A stretch of 64,000 bases of DNA from positions 11,676,614 through 11,740,613 of the forward strand of contig OZ020258.1 in the NCBI GenBank assembly GCA_963971285.1. The letters run 5' to 3'. How positions within the stretch are numbered: the stretch's first letter is position 1; the number at the start of each line of letters is the position of its first letter. The notes under the pieces were generated by a model. The model saw only the letters and a program-made list of their open reading frames with translations, made no database searches and was not told the DNA's origin. Positions 12,565 to 22,868 of the stretch are shown piece after piece. The translations under genes were made by a program, and so were the position numbers. Source of the DNA: Astropecten irregularis (taxonomy: Eukaryota > Echinodermata > Asteroidea > Paxillosida > Astropectinidae).

Positions 12565-12967
12565 TTAAAGGTAGTGTCATACTTTGGCAGCATACCAAAA
12601 CAGAAATCTTTATAGATTTACCTAATAGGTAATTAATACTAAATTTTGTATATGTTTTGTGAATATAACTTACAGGGTATAGAGATGGCGATGGTAGAAA
12701 CATACCGTTAAAATGTTTCTGCCTGAAATGCTGTATTTATCCAGAAAAGAGTAAAACCAATGACCAAAAATATTTTTGATCTTTTAAAGATCTTAGATAA
12801 AAGAGAAAAGACTTAAGAAATACCGTGGCCATTTTTCACTGTTTTATTCGAAAAGTGGGCACTGTATTGAACTGAAATTTTCACAGATGACTGTGCTGTA
12901 TCTACCTTAATATTTTTGCCCATGAATCTGTATTTTTTTGACAAAAAAAGTATGATATTACCTTTAA
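12565..12967. mobile_element. TTAA-target MITE family D
   Basis: 403 bp with TTAA at both ends, same termini as the 11377 copy. Carries an extra stretch around 12620-12670. Confidence 0.75.
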
Positions 12968-13599
12968 GATCTTCAACTGGAGGAAATAAAAAGGACAGTT
13001 TTAAAACTAAATCAATAGGCCTATTTAATACACATTAAAATAAAAAAAATTACGTTTAGAAACAAACAAACAAACAAAAACCTCTCATTTATAAGATTAA
13101 ACAAAAATCTCATTTTGTGTCTTCTAACTCTTTGTTTTATATGGCAATTGCCGGCCTTCAAAACTGACTTCTATAAAAAAAGATTGTCGTCAATTCTGTC
13201 CTTTTGCCATTTTTATTAAAATGATTGACGCAGCATGCGAAGGCCTCTCCTTATAATATTAATATCATATCCTCTGAATGAAAGAATATTGTACATGCCA
13301 TATTGTCTCGTTAATTAATATGCACAATTTTTTTATATACTGTATTATGTATATGACTGTATACACAACAATGATGACAGTAGCATCAATTGACGTACGT
13401 TACACATGTACGACTGCATCTTCAGAATTGACCAATAGGAGATGGCGATGTGCAGTGTGTATGGTGTCTGTTGTATACAATGAACATGTGCACGGTGTAG
13501 GCCTACACATGCTGTACATTTCAGTATACACTGAGAAAGTTTGTTGACCAGCCAGCATCTGTGTTTATGAAGAGCGACGAAAAAAAAACCTGGAGAACG

Positions 13600-13967
13600 T
13601 GTGTGCGTGCGTAAAAATGCTCAAACCTGATGTAGCGTCACGTGTTTCGTCAGTTACACTCTGGGACTTCACGATGTGCGTATCAATTCTCCTCGCTCCG
13701 TTCAGAAGCCGGAAAGAAAGGAACAATTAAGAAAGATTTCTATTGTAATAAGTCACCGTCATTTATTCCTATCCAAAATTTTGTCTCTTGTTTTTTTGTT
13801 GACTCAGTGGCTGAATAAATCATCTCTGTCCGTTGGGAAGACCGAAAGAGCGAAATAGTTCTCTGTGATTTGTGGAACTTCCAATTCTGCGAACCCAATT
13901 AAAGATTTTGATGTTGACGTGGTTTTATGGGAACCAGGAAAAAAACTGCAACTTGTTTAGAACAAAG
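13600..13967 (+). other. Candidate upstream non-coding exon or promoter-proximal segment
   Basis: This AT-poor, non-repetitive stretch contains a CACGTG E-box (near 13640) and ends in a consensus donor, AACAAAG|GTAAGC. A 60-codon open frame inside looks fortuitous. A CCAAT box (13432-13436) and a copy of the recurrent AAAGTTTGTTG motif (13536) lie upstream. It could be a first exon of the PTCHD3-like transcript or of an unrelated RNA. Nothing proves transcription. Confidence 0.2.
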
Positions 13968-14754
13968 GTAAGCATCTTGCATAGTTCAAATTCCTACATT
14001 CTAAGGAAAAGTAGTTCTTAAATAATACTCATTTGTCTTTTTTCGCAGGAATGCCAGGAAAAATTATTCTCAATTCCCTGTTCTGGGAATTTGTGCCGTT
14101 TAGATTTTTAGGTTGTGCTCGGATGACCTTTTTCGTCTAAATGTCAGATAATTGACCATGGGAACAGATAACTGAGTCTTATAATGATCTGTTATTGTCA
14201 GGGATGTGATTTTTGCAGGAAAAATAATGATTTCAATGCATTTTTTTCCTCACTCTGACTGTACAAAATTACAGGAAATTGTGTGATTTTTTTCCTAACA
14301 TTTTTGACTGTATTCAGGTATTTTGATGCACGTCAACAGCCCTGTATTAAAATATCATTATCTTTTATTATTACCATTTACATGTACAGTATTAACATTA
14401 TCAGTTTAATTAAGCCAAGACAATTCCTGGTTTAGGCTGATTATCCAAATTTGATCAGAAATGGGTAAAGATGGCTAAATATGACGATATTTTATTGTAG
14501 TCTTTGACAGATTACATTGTAAGTCTAATCTCTGAGGGAAAATTAGGTCGGAAATACTTCCTTTTTATATGAGTCACTTGAGACTCCCCATGGGTATTTT
14601 TTGGCAGTGAAAATATCTTGTTTTTTATTGTAAGAGACATCATATATACATGTGTATTTCCATTGACATCGGAAACCACAAATTACAGCAAGATGCAGAC
14701 GGCATCCATCAGCAACAAAAGAGCCGGTATTTTATCATAGGCCTCCATCTGGCA

Positions 14755-14971
14755 AAAGTTTGTTGGCCCTTGGCTCATGAATTATTCATCAAAGCATGAA
14801 TATTCGTCAGTTATAAAGTTGCAATGAATATTCACAAGGTCATAGCCAGATGGAGCGCAGGTATTGGTTCACGGGTGAAGAGACTTGAATAGTCATAAGC
14901 TCCTCTGCAAACAGACTGCTGTGTGCTGGGTAAATGATGTACAGATTTGCGTGGGAGAAAGTTTGTTGGCC
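14755..14971 (+). promoter_or_regulatory. Regulatory-like module 1 (motif, POU4-like site, CCAAT, motif)
   Basis: In order: AAAGTTTGTTGGCC (14755-14768), CTCATGAATTATTCAT (14774-14789), further ATGAATATTC half sites (about 14798 and 14824), an inverted CCAAT box (14863-14867) and a second AAAGTTTGTTGGCC (14958-14971). The 16-mer read in reverse is close to the POU4/Brn3 consensus ATGAATAATTAATGAG. The combination recurs at 17.2-17.4 kb. Confidence 0.35.
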
Positions 14972-15227
14972 TTTTTGTGTTTGAATATTGCATGATGTGG
15001 CGTTGAATATGTATTGTGCAATATGCTATTACGTACATGTACACGTAGGTTGTAGGTGGAAGTATTCAAGGAATTGCACACTATTGCATATCGAGTCTTT
15101 TCTGTAATGATTCACAGCATTATATAAATGTATTGAGCAGTAACTCCGAATATATGAAACATATTTCACCAGAATTTTTAATATGAAATTAAACTAAAAT
15201 TTAACTAAATTATGGTCACCATTGATA

Positions 15228-15580
15228 TTAAAGGTAATATCATACTTTGGTTTTGTCAAAGAAATACAGATTTATGGGCAAATAATATCAAGGAAGATGC
15301 AGTAATTAACAGTCATCTGTGAAAATGTCAGTCCCATACGATACCCACTTTTTTGAGAAAACTGTGAAAAACGGCCACAGTATTTCTCTTTCCTTTTTGA
15401 TCTTTAAAAGATCAGAAATAATTTTTGTCACTACTTTTTTTCTGTATAAATACAGCATTTCTGGCAGAAATATTCTAATGGTATGTTTCTACCATCACCA
15501 TCTTTATACCCTGTAAGTTATAGGTAAATTTGTGAAGATTTCTGTTTCGGTATGCTACCAAAGTATGATACTACCTTTAA
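15228..15580. mobile_element. TTAA-target MITE family D
   Basis: 353 bp, TTAA at both ends, reverse orientation. Its right end is duplicated in tandem (see 15551-15654). Confidence 0.75.
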
Positions 15581-15654
15581 TGTTTAACAGCATTTAAGGA
15601 GATATGCTACCAAAGTATGATACTACCTTTAATGTTTAACAGCATTTAAGGAGA
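15551..15654 (+). repeat. Perfect 52-bp tandem duplication of a MITE end
   Basis: 15551-15602 and 15603-15654 are identical. The unit covers the last 30 bp of the family D element plus 22 bp of flanking sequence, so the duplication arose after insertion and is recent, or is an assembly artefact. Confidence 0.9.
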
Positions 15655-15949
15655 TCATAACATTTCTAAATAGTGTTTCTTGTATGTTTACTTTAGAAAT
15701 ATTATGATTCACATATTATATTGAGGAGCAACTGTGCATGAAACACATTTCACCAGAATGCTTTATGAAGTTAATATTTATAATTCATTTCTATATAGAT
15801 TCCCAAATGTAGATTTTCATCATAGAAAAAAACTAAAGAAAAATTCATCAAATTTGTGGTTTAAATACATACAATATATATGTTTTTGAGAAAAATGAGA
15901 ACAATTTTGGTAATGATTTTTGTTTTTTAACACTAAGTAATAATTAACT

Positions 15950-16058
15950 GCTACAATCTGCTCATCAACCAAAATAATGACCTAATTTTAATTTGTCATG
16001 CTCAGAATTTGGAGGGATTAACGTTCTGATCCCAGCATGATCTTTCTCAAGGGATCAG
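15950..16058 (-). repeat. Dispersed repeat with hammerhead-like core, diverged copy
   Basis: Minus strand CTTGAGAAAGATCATGCTGG, GATCAGAACG, then a TGATGAGCAGATTGTAGCAG block. Same order as the copy at 17680. Confidence 0.45.
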
Positions 16059-16666
16059 CGGATTTGTGTGCGTGTTTAATTTTGGATTCATGAACTTGAT
16101 GAAGTGGAGTGAAATTATTCCGTCAGACCATCGGGCTGAATAATGAACAGACCGTCTGGTGTGTGAGGCCTGTTATTGAAGTTTGGCAATGGCGAGTACT
16201 GTAGCTAGTCCAAATAAAAAACGTGGGAATTTTGTTAGTTAATGCAGCCCGGGATGTGTATTTTCCCATGAATAATGACATTGTGCACAAAATATCGGTG
16301 TCTGGACGAACAATAGGAAATGGTGTGTCACCTTGGCTTAATTGTTGGCAAGAATCCGGTGTAAAATCTGTATGCCTATACATATATACCGTTACATGTG
16401 TTTATATGGGGCCCACTCTGCAACGGTTTGATGGTACATGTAGGCCTACATATAGTGTTAAATGAAGGCACCACAAATGAACAAAAGGCTTTGACATTGG
16501 CAGGGGCGTGCCGGTTTGCTGCCTAATAATAGATCTAACCTTGGAATCGTGAGGCACAAAATGGTCGCTAATGCATAATTTTCCATTTCGATAATGCATA
16601 GTTGCATACCAATACCTATTGCTCTAATTTTCATGTGGGAATATTGAGACTTGCTATTCCGGCTTG

Positions 16667-16750
16667 TTAAAGGCAATATCATACTTTTGCAGCATACCGA
16701 AACATAAATGTTCACAGATTTACCTATAACTTACAGGGTATAAAGATGGT
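16667..16750 (+). mobile_element. Truncated family D MITE
   Basis: Only the first ~84 bp, TTAAAGGCAATATCATACTT to GGGTATAAAGATGG. The rest is absent. Confidence 0.55.
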
Positions 16751-17165
16751 TTTCTGAAAATTGACAAGGATGATGACTGCACATTTCAAATTATTACTTC
16801 ATTCTACCAAAATCTTATATTTCTGCACATTTCTAACAAAAAATTCCAGTACATTTTCCCCAACAATTAATGTTCAAAACAAAGCATAATTGTGAATTTA
16901 AAACTGATCAACAGCTTAATAAGTGTGAATATTTGTCTCATTTGGTCTTGTTAAATGTCATTCCAGCTGGGTCAAGCTGTGACCATAAGATATTTTCTAG
17001 ATCCTTAAATAAATATATTTGTACTGTACATATCTTAATATCATTTAGATAAACCACATTCTTGGTATGCTGGCTCATTACTTCATCTCTCTACCTTGAT
17101 ATGGCAGCTTTGTGCCTTGAACGAAGTCTACCATTCCCACATGCAAGCACTTGGACATGCGCCAA

Positions 17166-17435
17166 CCAATCAGAGGGCTCTGTAGCATCTCATGAATAAT
17201 GCATGACTTTCACCCTGGTCAACAAACTTTCCCCCAGACTGCAGACGCAGCTGCAGCTGTGTGTATAATCTGCTCTGCAGAGCAGAAAGTTTGTTGACAC
17301 CGATCCTCTGTGTGGTTGTTGTTGAAATGACTTGAATGAAATTCAGCAGTGATGTCAGACAGAGTTGCGGTTTTGATTGGCTCCCCTGCTGCTCATGAAT
17401 TATTCATAAGGAAGATCAGGGAAAGTTTGTTGCCC
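17166..17435. promoter_or_regulatory. Regulatory-like module 2 (CCAAT boxes, POU4-like sites, three motif copies)
   Basis: Contains CCAAT (17166-17170), CTCATGAATAATGCAT (17189-17204), the motif in reverse (17217-17230) and forward (17286-17299), an inverted CCAAT (17376-17380), the same CTCATGAATTATTCAT 16-mer as module 1 (17392-17407) and a third motif copy (17422-17435). The reverse and forward motif copies form a 14-bp inverted repeat. Confidence 0.35.
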
Positions 17436-17679
17436 TTCTGCGAACTTGTACAGTATTCTCGGATATGATGAGACATCATTGTATACATATTGTATACAGA
17501 TGTAATGTACAGTTTTGTACACTAATGCGCACATGCAGTAATGTGGATGCGCACTGCATTATGTCTATGTCTGGGGAGGCCTTCATCTTCTTTGATGGTT
17601 ATCATTATATTTTCATAACATGAATTTACTTAATATGTTGTGGATAATAAAATAGATTATTGATTAATATAAGTAATAA

Positions 17680-17790
17680 ACTGCTGCAAACTGCTCATCA
17701 GCCAAAATGACCTGAAATACATATCAAATGCTTGGAGTTAGGAGGGCCTGACATGTTTTGATCCTAGCAGGATCTTTCTCAAAGGCTAAA
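17680..17790 (-). repeat. Dispersed repeat with hammerhead-like core, copy
   Basis: On the minus strand TTTGAGAAAGATCCTGCTAG, then GATCAAAACATG and CAGGCCCTCCTAAC, followed by a TGATGAGCAGTTTGCAGCAG block. Relatives occur at 15950-16058, 19667-19792, 4660-4693 and 56212-56325. Confidence 0.55.
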
Positions 17791-18993
17791 TGACAATTAA
17801 TTAGGCGTACATGTATACCTACATGTAGCAGGTTATTATTTAATGGATTTTTATATTGAAAAAGTCTCCCTCTGGCTTCCTTAAAAGAAATACAATTATA
17901 AGGTCCATTCTAACATTTTGTTGCCGTTGGCTGTCAACGAAATACATGTAGATTAATTAATGAAGTAATTACATTTTTTTAAAGCCGTACAAATTAGCAC
18001 TTCTCGGTGGTTGACTGGACAAAACCCTTGGCAATAATTTCTGCTGACATACCGCTATTGCCAGGGATAAAAATATACCTACATTTTTTTTAAATGATAA
18101 AATGGTAGGGACACATGAAGTAAAAATACTTAAGTAATGAATGTGATGAAATAAGATGAAATAATCTTTAAAAAATTTCAAGTTTTTGAGAGCTAGGATT
18201 TGAACAAAATGGGACATGACTGAAAAAGAATAGAAAATACATGTATGCAGAACCACTAGTGAAAAATTGTGGCAAGTTTTGTTATCTTAAAAAAGTGATG
18301 CAAGCCTACATGTAGTGTGCCAATAGCTACTTCCTGAACAATCTGGACAGCAAATGGTGGGAACTGGAAAGTGGGAAAAATATCTCAAGGGAAATCCCTG
18401 GACACATAGGAAGTTGAACGCATGAGGCCTTATGTGGTGCCTTGTGGAGACCGAGCACAATATACGTGTAGGTTGAAAGTGTCTCAACGTAGGGAAATAT
18501 AAGTCTCCTCAGGGCTCAAGGTTTTCACAAAAATGATATTTGGAATTAACTAAAAAGGTAGAATTTCCAAGGTATACTTATTGGTCGCATAGAGAATTGT
18601 TTTATATTCATCAGGGACGTGTGCTAGAAATTTCAAGTTCAACCCAGGAAAGTGATTTCTGGTTTAAATGGGAGGTGATTTCAATTCTGCTCTTCAAAGC
18701 CATGTGCAAAGCCATGTCTCCACAAGGATAACAATTCTGGTTCTATCTGTATGTACCAGTAGGTACCAGGTTACAGTGAAATCATTGCTGGGTTCATTTC
18801 AGTTCATCTTGTGCATGTGGGTTTTTAACTCCTCTCTTTAATAAAAAAAGAAAGAAAGCGGAATACAAAGTTACAAACCGAGAGGATGCCAGGTCCGTAT
18901 CAGTGCACTTTTACTTCCCGCTTTGCAATGTTCTAAACCAGTCATGAATCCTGTTAATAAGCCCTGGTTGTCGCGTGCGTCATCTCCATTACA
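17791..18993. other. Non-coding stretch
   Basis: No repeat or gene recognised between the hammerhead-like repeat and regulatory-like module 3. Confidence 0.35.
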
Positions 18994-19070
18994 CCAATGT
19001 GGACAAAAAAAAGTTTGTTGGCCTTTCAGGGTTTCACGGACACGACCTCCTGATTGGCGAAAGTTTGTAG
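18994..19070 (+). promoter_or_regulatory. Regulatory-like module 3 (two CCAAT boxes, two motif copies)
   Basis: CCAAT (18994-18998) is followed 12 bp later by AAAGTTTGTTGGCC (19010-19023). An inverted CCAAT (19053-19057) is followed at once by AAAGTTTGTAG (19060-19070). The compact repeated pairing of an NF-Y-type box with the motif suggests a promoter for a transcript starting near 19.1 kb. Confidence 0.3.
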
Positions 19071-19140
19071 AGGAGAGATTTCTGTTCTGAGTGATAGGGG
19101 AAGTAGACAATGATTGTGATTATCATAAATCGTGCCCTGG

Positions 19141-19288
19141 TGACATCCAGCGTTTTTTAGTGGAGAAGAGAGATTGTTAGAAACAAAATCTGCGGCAGGA
19201 AAAGCAAGAAAGTGGCAAAGAAAATGCCGTCAAAATGGCTTAATGAAAATCCGTTGACTTTGTAGTGCTGGAGGAGTTTGATACTAAG
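19141..19288 (+). other. Candidate alternative 5' non-coding exon
   Basis: Non-repetitive purine-rich sequence ends in the donor ATACTAAG|GTAGGA. It lies just downstream of a block with two CCAAT boxes (18994-18998 and inverted 19053-19057) and two copies of the AAAGTTTGT motif (19010, 19060). The layout resembles promoter plus first exon, facing the PTCHD3-like gene 3.6 kb downstream. Inference only. Confidence 0.2.
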
Positions 19289-19666
19289 GTAGGACTGTTT
19301 TTGATATTAAAACTTGGCTTTGAAATTATTTGCAACTGAGCAGTGGCAACCTTCAACTTCATCAAGGCTGATTGTAAAAAAATTCTGTCTCATAAAATGT
19401 GTGTCATAAAATGTGTCTCGATTGACTGTTTTATGAATCTTTTTAGTGGGTTTGTTTTTTTACGTTTGTCCATTTGTTTAGGTAAAAACAAATACCATTC
19501 TTTTTTTTTGCAATTGTGAGGGTAGGCTGCCTGTGCAATATATGGAATTGTGAAAGATACATTTCTGACTGTTTATTTGAGAGAGAAAAAGTTCAAATTT
19601 GCTAATGTATTCACAGTTGGTCCGGGTACGTGTACATTATATGTGCATCTATATTTCTAGTGTATA

Positions 19667-19792
19667 AAATGCTCAGAGTGAGGAGGGCCTGCCATTTTGG
19701 TCCAAGCAGGATCTTGCTCAAAGGCAAAAAGCATTTGAGAAAGATCAGGCAAAGATCCAAATGGGAGGCGGGCTTCCTAACTCTGAGTATTT
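19667..19792. repeat. Foldback with hammerhead-like motif in both arms
   Basis: AAATGCTCAGAGTGAGGAGG at the left faces its inverse CTCTGAGTATTT at the right. Both arms carry GAGCAAGATCC or GAGAAAGATC words. It relates to the family seen at 4660, 17745 and 56212. Confidence 0.55.
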
Positions 19793-20098
19793 AAAAGACT
19801 ATTTATTTTTTAAATCATTCATCGTATCAGGTATCATTATTTTGTTTGATAGGCAGTGTACGGTCCAGTTTATTACTTGCTTTAAAATGAATGTATAATT
19901 ACATGCCGAACAGCAATTTTGATTTTTCCATGAGGCAATACAACAATTGATTTCTGATGAGTTTTATTATAAGATTGGATTGTTAATCTTGAAAATGGGG
20001 TATTTTCACTTAAAAAAATGAATCGACAATCAGATATTTTCACTTAAAAATTGAATCGATAATCAGAAATTCCATCAAATCTAACAAAATCCAAAGAA

Positions 20099-20270
20099 TC
20101 ACCAAATGACCACAAGGGAAACTGACTGAATTTTAAAGTCATTGAAAGTGAGCAAAGAAAAATTGACTGGAGTGGGATTCGAACCGGCAACCTCCTGAAT
20201 ACCGTACAGGCGCTCTACCAACTGAGCCATCCAGCCCTACGTTGGTGGTGACCCCAATAGTCAATTATCT
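20099..20270 (-). repeat. tRNA-derived SINE copy 1
   Basis: On the minus strand a tRNA-like head reads GGCTGGATGGCTCAGTTGGT, then AGAGCGCC and GGTTCGAATCCC. These are a perfect A box and B box, with a 7-bp acceptor-like stem including one G-U. The T stem is mismatched and base 33 is C, so it is not a functional tRNA. A shared 65-bp tail (ending CCCTTGTGGTCATTT) and a shared 5' flank make it a SINE. Confidence 0.75.
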
Positions 20271-21202
20271 GTAAAGAAAGTCAAGTCTCACAAGCTTGTG
20301 TCTAAAACTAAGATAAAAAATTCCGGGTCTTAGAAAAAGATGTCATTTCGAGTTTCAAAAGAGAGTGGACAAAAAAAATAGTTTTGATTTCGGTATTCCC
20401 AGGTACAAGTTGATGGATACAATAGTGGATTGAATAACCGAAAGTTTGTCGACACCGAGACCGAGCCAACTCCCAGGGTTTGAACTTTGTGCAACTTTCT
20501 CAGTTGGTTTTTCCCTGTCCTTTCATGAAAGTCTCTTGTCCGCCCGGTGGCCCATCCTGTCTAGCTGGGGGATTTGGTTGGCCAGTTCTGGACAAAAGGC
20601 CCCCCTCGTGTCAAAAAAAAAAATCGACACGTACCGGTAGGTGCCATTGTTGGCCGAGGCCCGAGATAGAGAAATCTGCCACACAATATTCCATGTCTAT
20701 CTAGGAGAGAATGGGATATGATAGGCTGTGTGTAAGTGTACATGTAAACTTCCATGTTTTTGTAAGTTTTAGAATGTGAGTACGGTTCAGTTCGAGATGT
20801 TGGAAAAAGTGAGTACGTTTTTAAAGAATTAAGACACTTTTACATTTTCAAATGGTAGTACATAAGATTGATTGTATTGGATTTTTCTTTAGGAAAGAGA
20901 TCGTTTATTCTAGTCATCTGGTTTTCAAACTGTGTACCGAAAGGTGCGTACCAAAAAAATAATCTGTGAACAAATTATCATCAGAATGGATTATGTTCAT
21001 GTTTCCAAGAAAATAGTTCCTGTGAAAGTCAATCAATTGTTCCTCTTGTGTTCAGTTTGGGTTTTCCCAACCAAAATCTTCTCGTGCAATCTCATTTCTT
21101 GTTTTCGGTATTCAAATGCAATTTTTTCTAATAAGGCAGCATTTTAAAGGGAATGATTTCACAGAAATGTTTATTCTAGTACATGTATGAGCTTTAAAAA
21201 TG

Positions 21203-21380
21203 ATCATCAAATAACCACAAGGGAAACTGACTGGCTTAATTTAAATTCATTGAAAAGTGAACAAAGAAAAAATGACTGGAGCAGGATTTGAACCAGCAAC
21301 CACCAGAATACAGTGCCGGCGCTCTACCAAGTAAGCTATCCAGCCCTGTATGTTGACAGTGTCCCCAATAGTCAATTATC
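21203..21380 (-). repeat. tRNA-derived SINE copy 2
   Basis: Same head, tail and flanks as the copy at 20099, more diverged (B box GGTTCAAATCC, D-arm changes). Same orientation, 0.93 kb apart. Confidence 0.72.
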
Positions 21381-21554
21381 TTCGTTCATTTGGCAATCAG
21401 AAGCCATGAAACCACCCCCATACCATTTAAAAATGGTAAGTTTTCAAATGTGAACTACAAAATGTAAACCATGATTTGTTTTATCCTTACCAAACCTTTA
21501 TGCTATACTTTTGAATTGTTTCACTCAATTTCTTTTATTTTTAGGCCTATTCCA

Positions 21555-21724
21555 CAGGCCTGGAATTTGGTTCTCAAAAGGGTAAGGCCACTTTACCATT
21601 GCAAGGGGCACTTCCATTGGAAAATCATAATGTCTATGGAAATATTTTAAGGGACACCAAGGCCAAGAACCAGGGCAATGAAGGCCATGTCCTCCTTGGC
21701 CGCCTCCATTAAATTCCAGGCTTG
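21555..21724 (+). mobile_element. MITE family F copy
   Basis: 170 bp, CAGGCCTGGAATTTGG at the left and the inverse of CAAGCCTGGAATTT at the right, about 14-bp terminal inverted repeats. It lies about 0.8 kb upstream of the PTCHD3-like 5' UTR. Confidence 0.75.
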
Positions 21725-22511
21725 ATTCCATTTTTTTGGAAGATGGGGCCAGCCCTTTTTCTTTCACTTCGGGTTTAGTAAATTTCTGTTTCGAGTCAGC
21801 GGAATTGTACAATCACAGAGCAAGGAACAGATTTCCTCACTCTTTGGTACAATGTGAAAGCATACTGACTCACATCAACAGGAAATGTGGTATTGAAACC
21901 TGTCAGGATCCGAAACATGTGGGGTTATTGTGTAAGAGGTAAAAATAATACATGTACGCCCACCATTAAACATAAAGGGTCTTAAGCATTGTGATCAGCG
22001 GGAGCTAAACCTATTGTCTGCTGGAAATGACGGTCAGGTTTCTTCTATTTCTTATGTGAGGTTTTGATATTAACAGAACTTCAGGATGTATCAGTATTTA
22101 ACTACTGTGCCAAAGCAGTTGTTGGATTGTTATTGGAAGTGAAGTAAAATGAAAGGCACGGTGTGGAATATCGGTGAATAAACAAGTTGTTCACTTTTGC
22201 CACACTTAAACTGCAACCTAAGCTGGCTTAGATTGGAGTCAACTTGTTTTGTTCATGCGGTGTGTATTACAGGCTAAGAAGTACAGCCACCTGGCATGTG
22301 TAGACTTGAGCTCAAGCTTGACTTATAAGGATTTGTTGATGACTGTATCTTGCATTGCCATTGGCTAGTCACTTTCTTTTATTGTAGACTCTATCTCAAG
22401 TCTGCAGTACCCACTCTGGAACGCCGAAAGGGAATATCTTCAATTTGAAAAAATCCAAAGATGTTAACTCTTTTATTTTGTCTTTTTCGTTTCATGGTTG
22501 CTTTTCTGCAG
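21725..22511. other. Non-coding stretch before the PTCHD3-like exon
   Basis: Presumed intron or proximal upstream DNA ending in a pyrimidine-rich acceptor. Nothing else recognised. Confidence 0.35.
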
Positions 22512-22868
22512 AATGAGAGAGGAACTACTAAAGCAAGTCAACTGATTGTACGGTGTTATACACAATAATGTCAACGCGAAGTCAAAAAGTTGGATCATTT
22601 CTGCGTCCCAGCCAACTTTACCACATGTGTGAGGTCGGATCAACTTCTGAAAGAGGAATAATACACCCGCTGATACTTGCCTGAGGAACTGCTAAGTTTT
22701 AAGAGACTATTTGCTGCACCAGTGTTTACTTTTAAAGGGATTTATTTGGGGCTACGGCTTACGGTGGTTGTTACAAATCTCAGGTCTTCATCGGATAAGA
22801 ATTGATTGAAACTTGAAAACGGTTTTGGCAGATTTTCATCGAGCAACCCTCCCGGAACGGTTTTTATC
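22512..22868 (+). other. Probable 5' UTR part of the PTCHD3-like first coding exon
   Basis: A T-rich tract ending in TTTTCTGCAG at 22511 is a strong splice acceptor. The 357 bp after it reach the ATG with an in-frame stop just before it. This implies at least one upstream non-coding exon. Two donor-like sites that could supply it are AACAAAG|GTAAGC (exon end 13967) and ATACTAAG|GTAGGA (exon end 19288). This is inference from splice signals only. Confidence 0.4.

Larger units (their letters stand above)
13536..20454. promoter_or_regulatory. Cluster of recurrent AAAGTTTGTTGRCC motifs
   Basis: The 11-bp core AAAGTTTGTTG occurs at 13536, 14755, 14958, 17286, 17422 and 19010 on + and at 17217-17230 on -. 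Near copies are at 19060 (AAAGTTTGTAG) and 20441 (AAAGTTTGTCG). Most continue as GCC or ACC. By eye I found no exact core elsewhere in the window, and the flanking sequences do not align, so this is not an ordinary dispersed repeat. Read in reverse (GGYCAACAAACTTT) it contains a forkhead-like YMAACA core, but the conserved length exceeds that. Likely a transcription-factor or promoter element cluster upstream of the PTCHD3-like gene. Confidence 0.45.

Noticed and set aside
20160-20236. Functional tRNA gene (threonine-like) on the minus strand
   Set aside because: T-stem mismatches, C at position 33 and a second diverged copy with the same flanks show a SINE head.
22806-22868. Longer N-terminus for the PTCHD3-like protein from a TTG
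   Set aside because: TTG is not a normal start here, and the ATG at 22869 has a good context with an in-frame stop just upstream.
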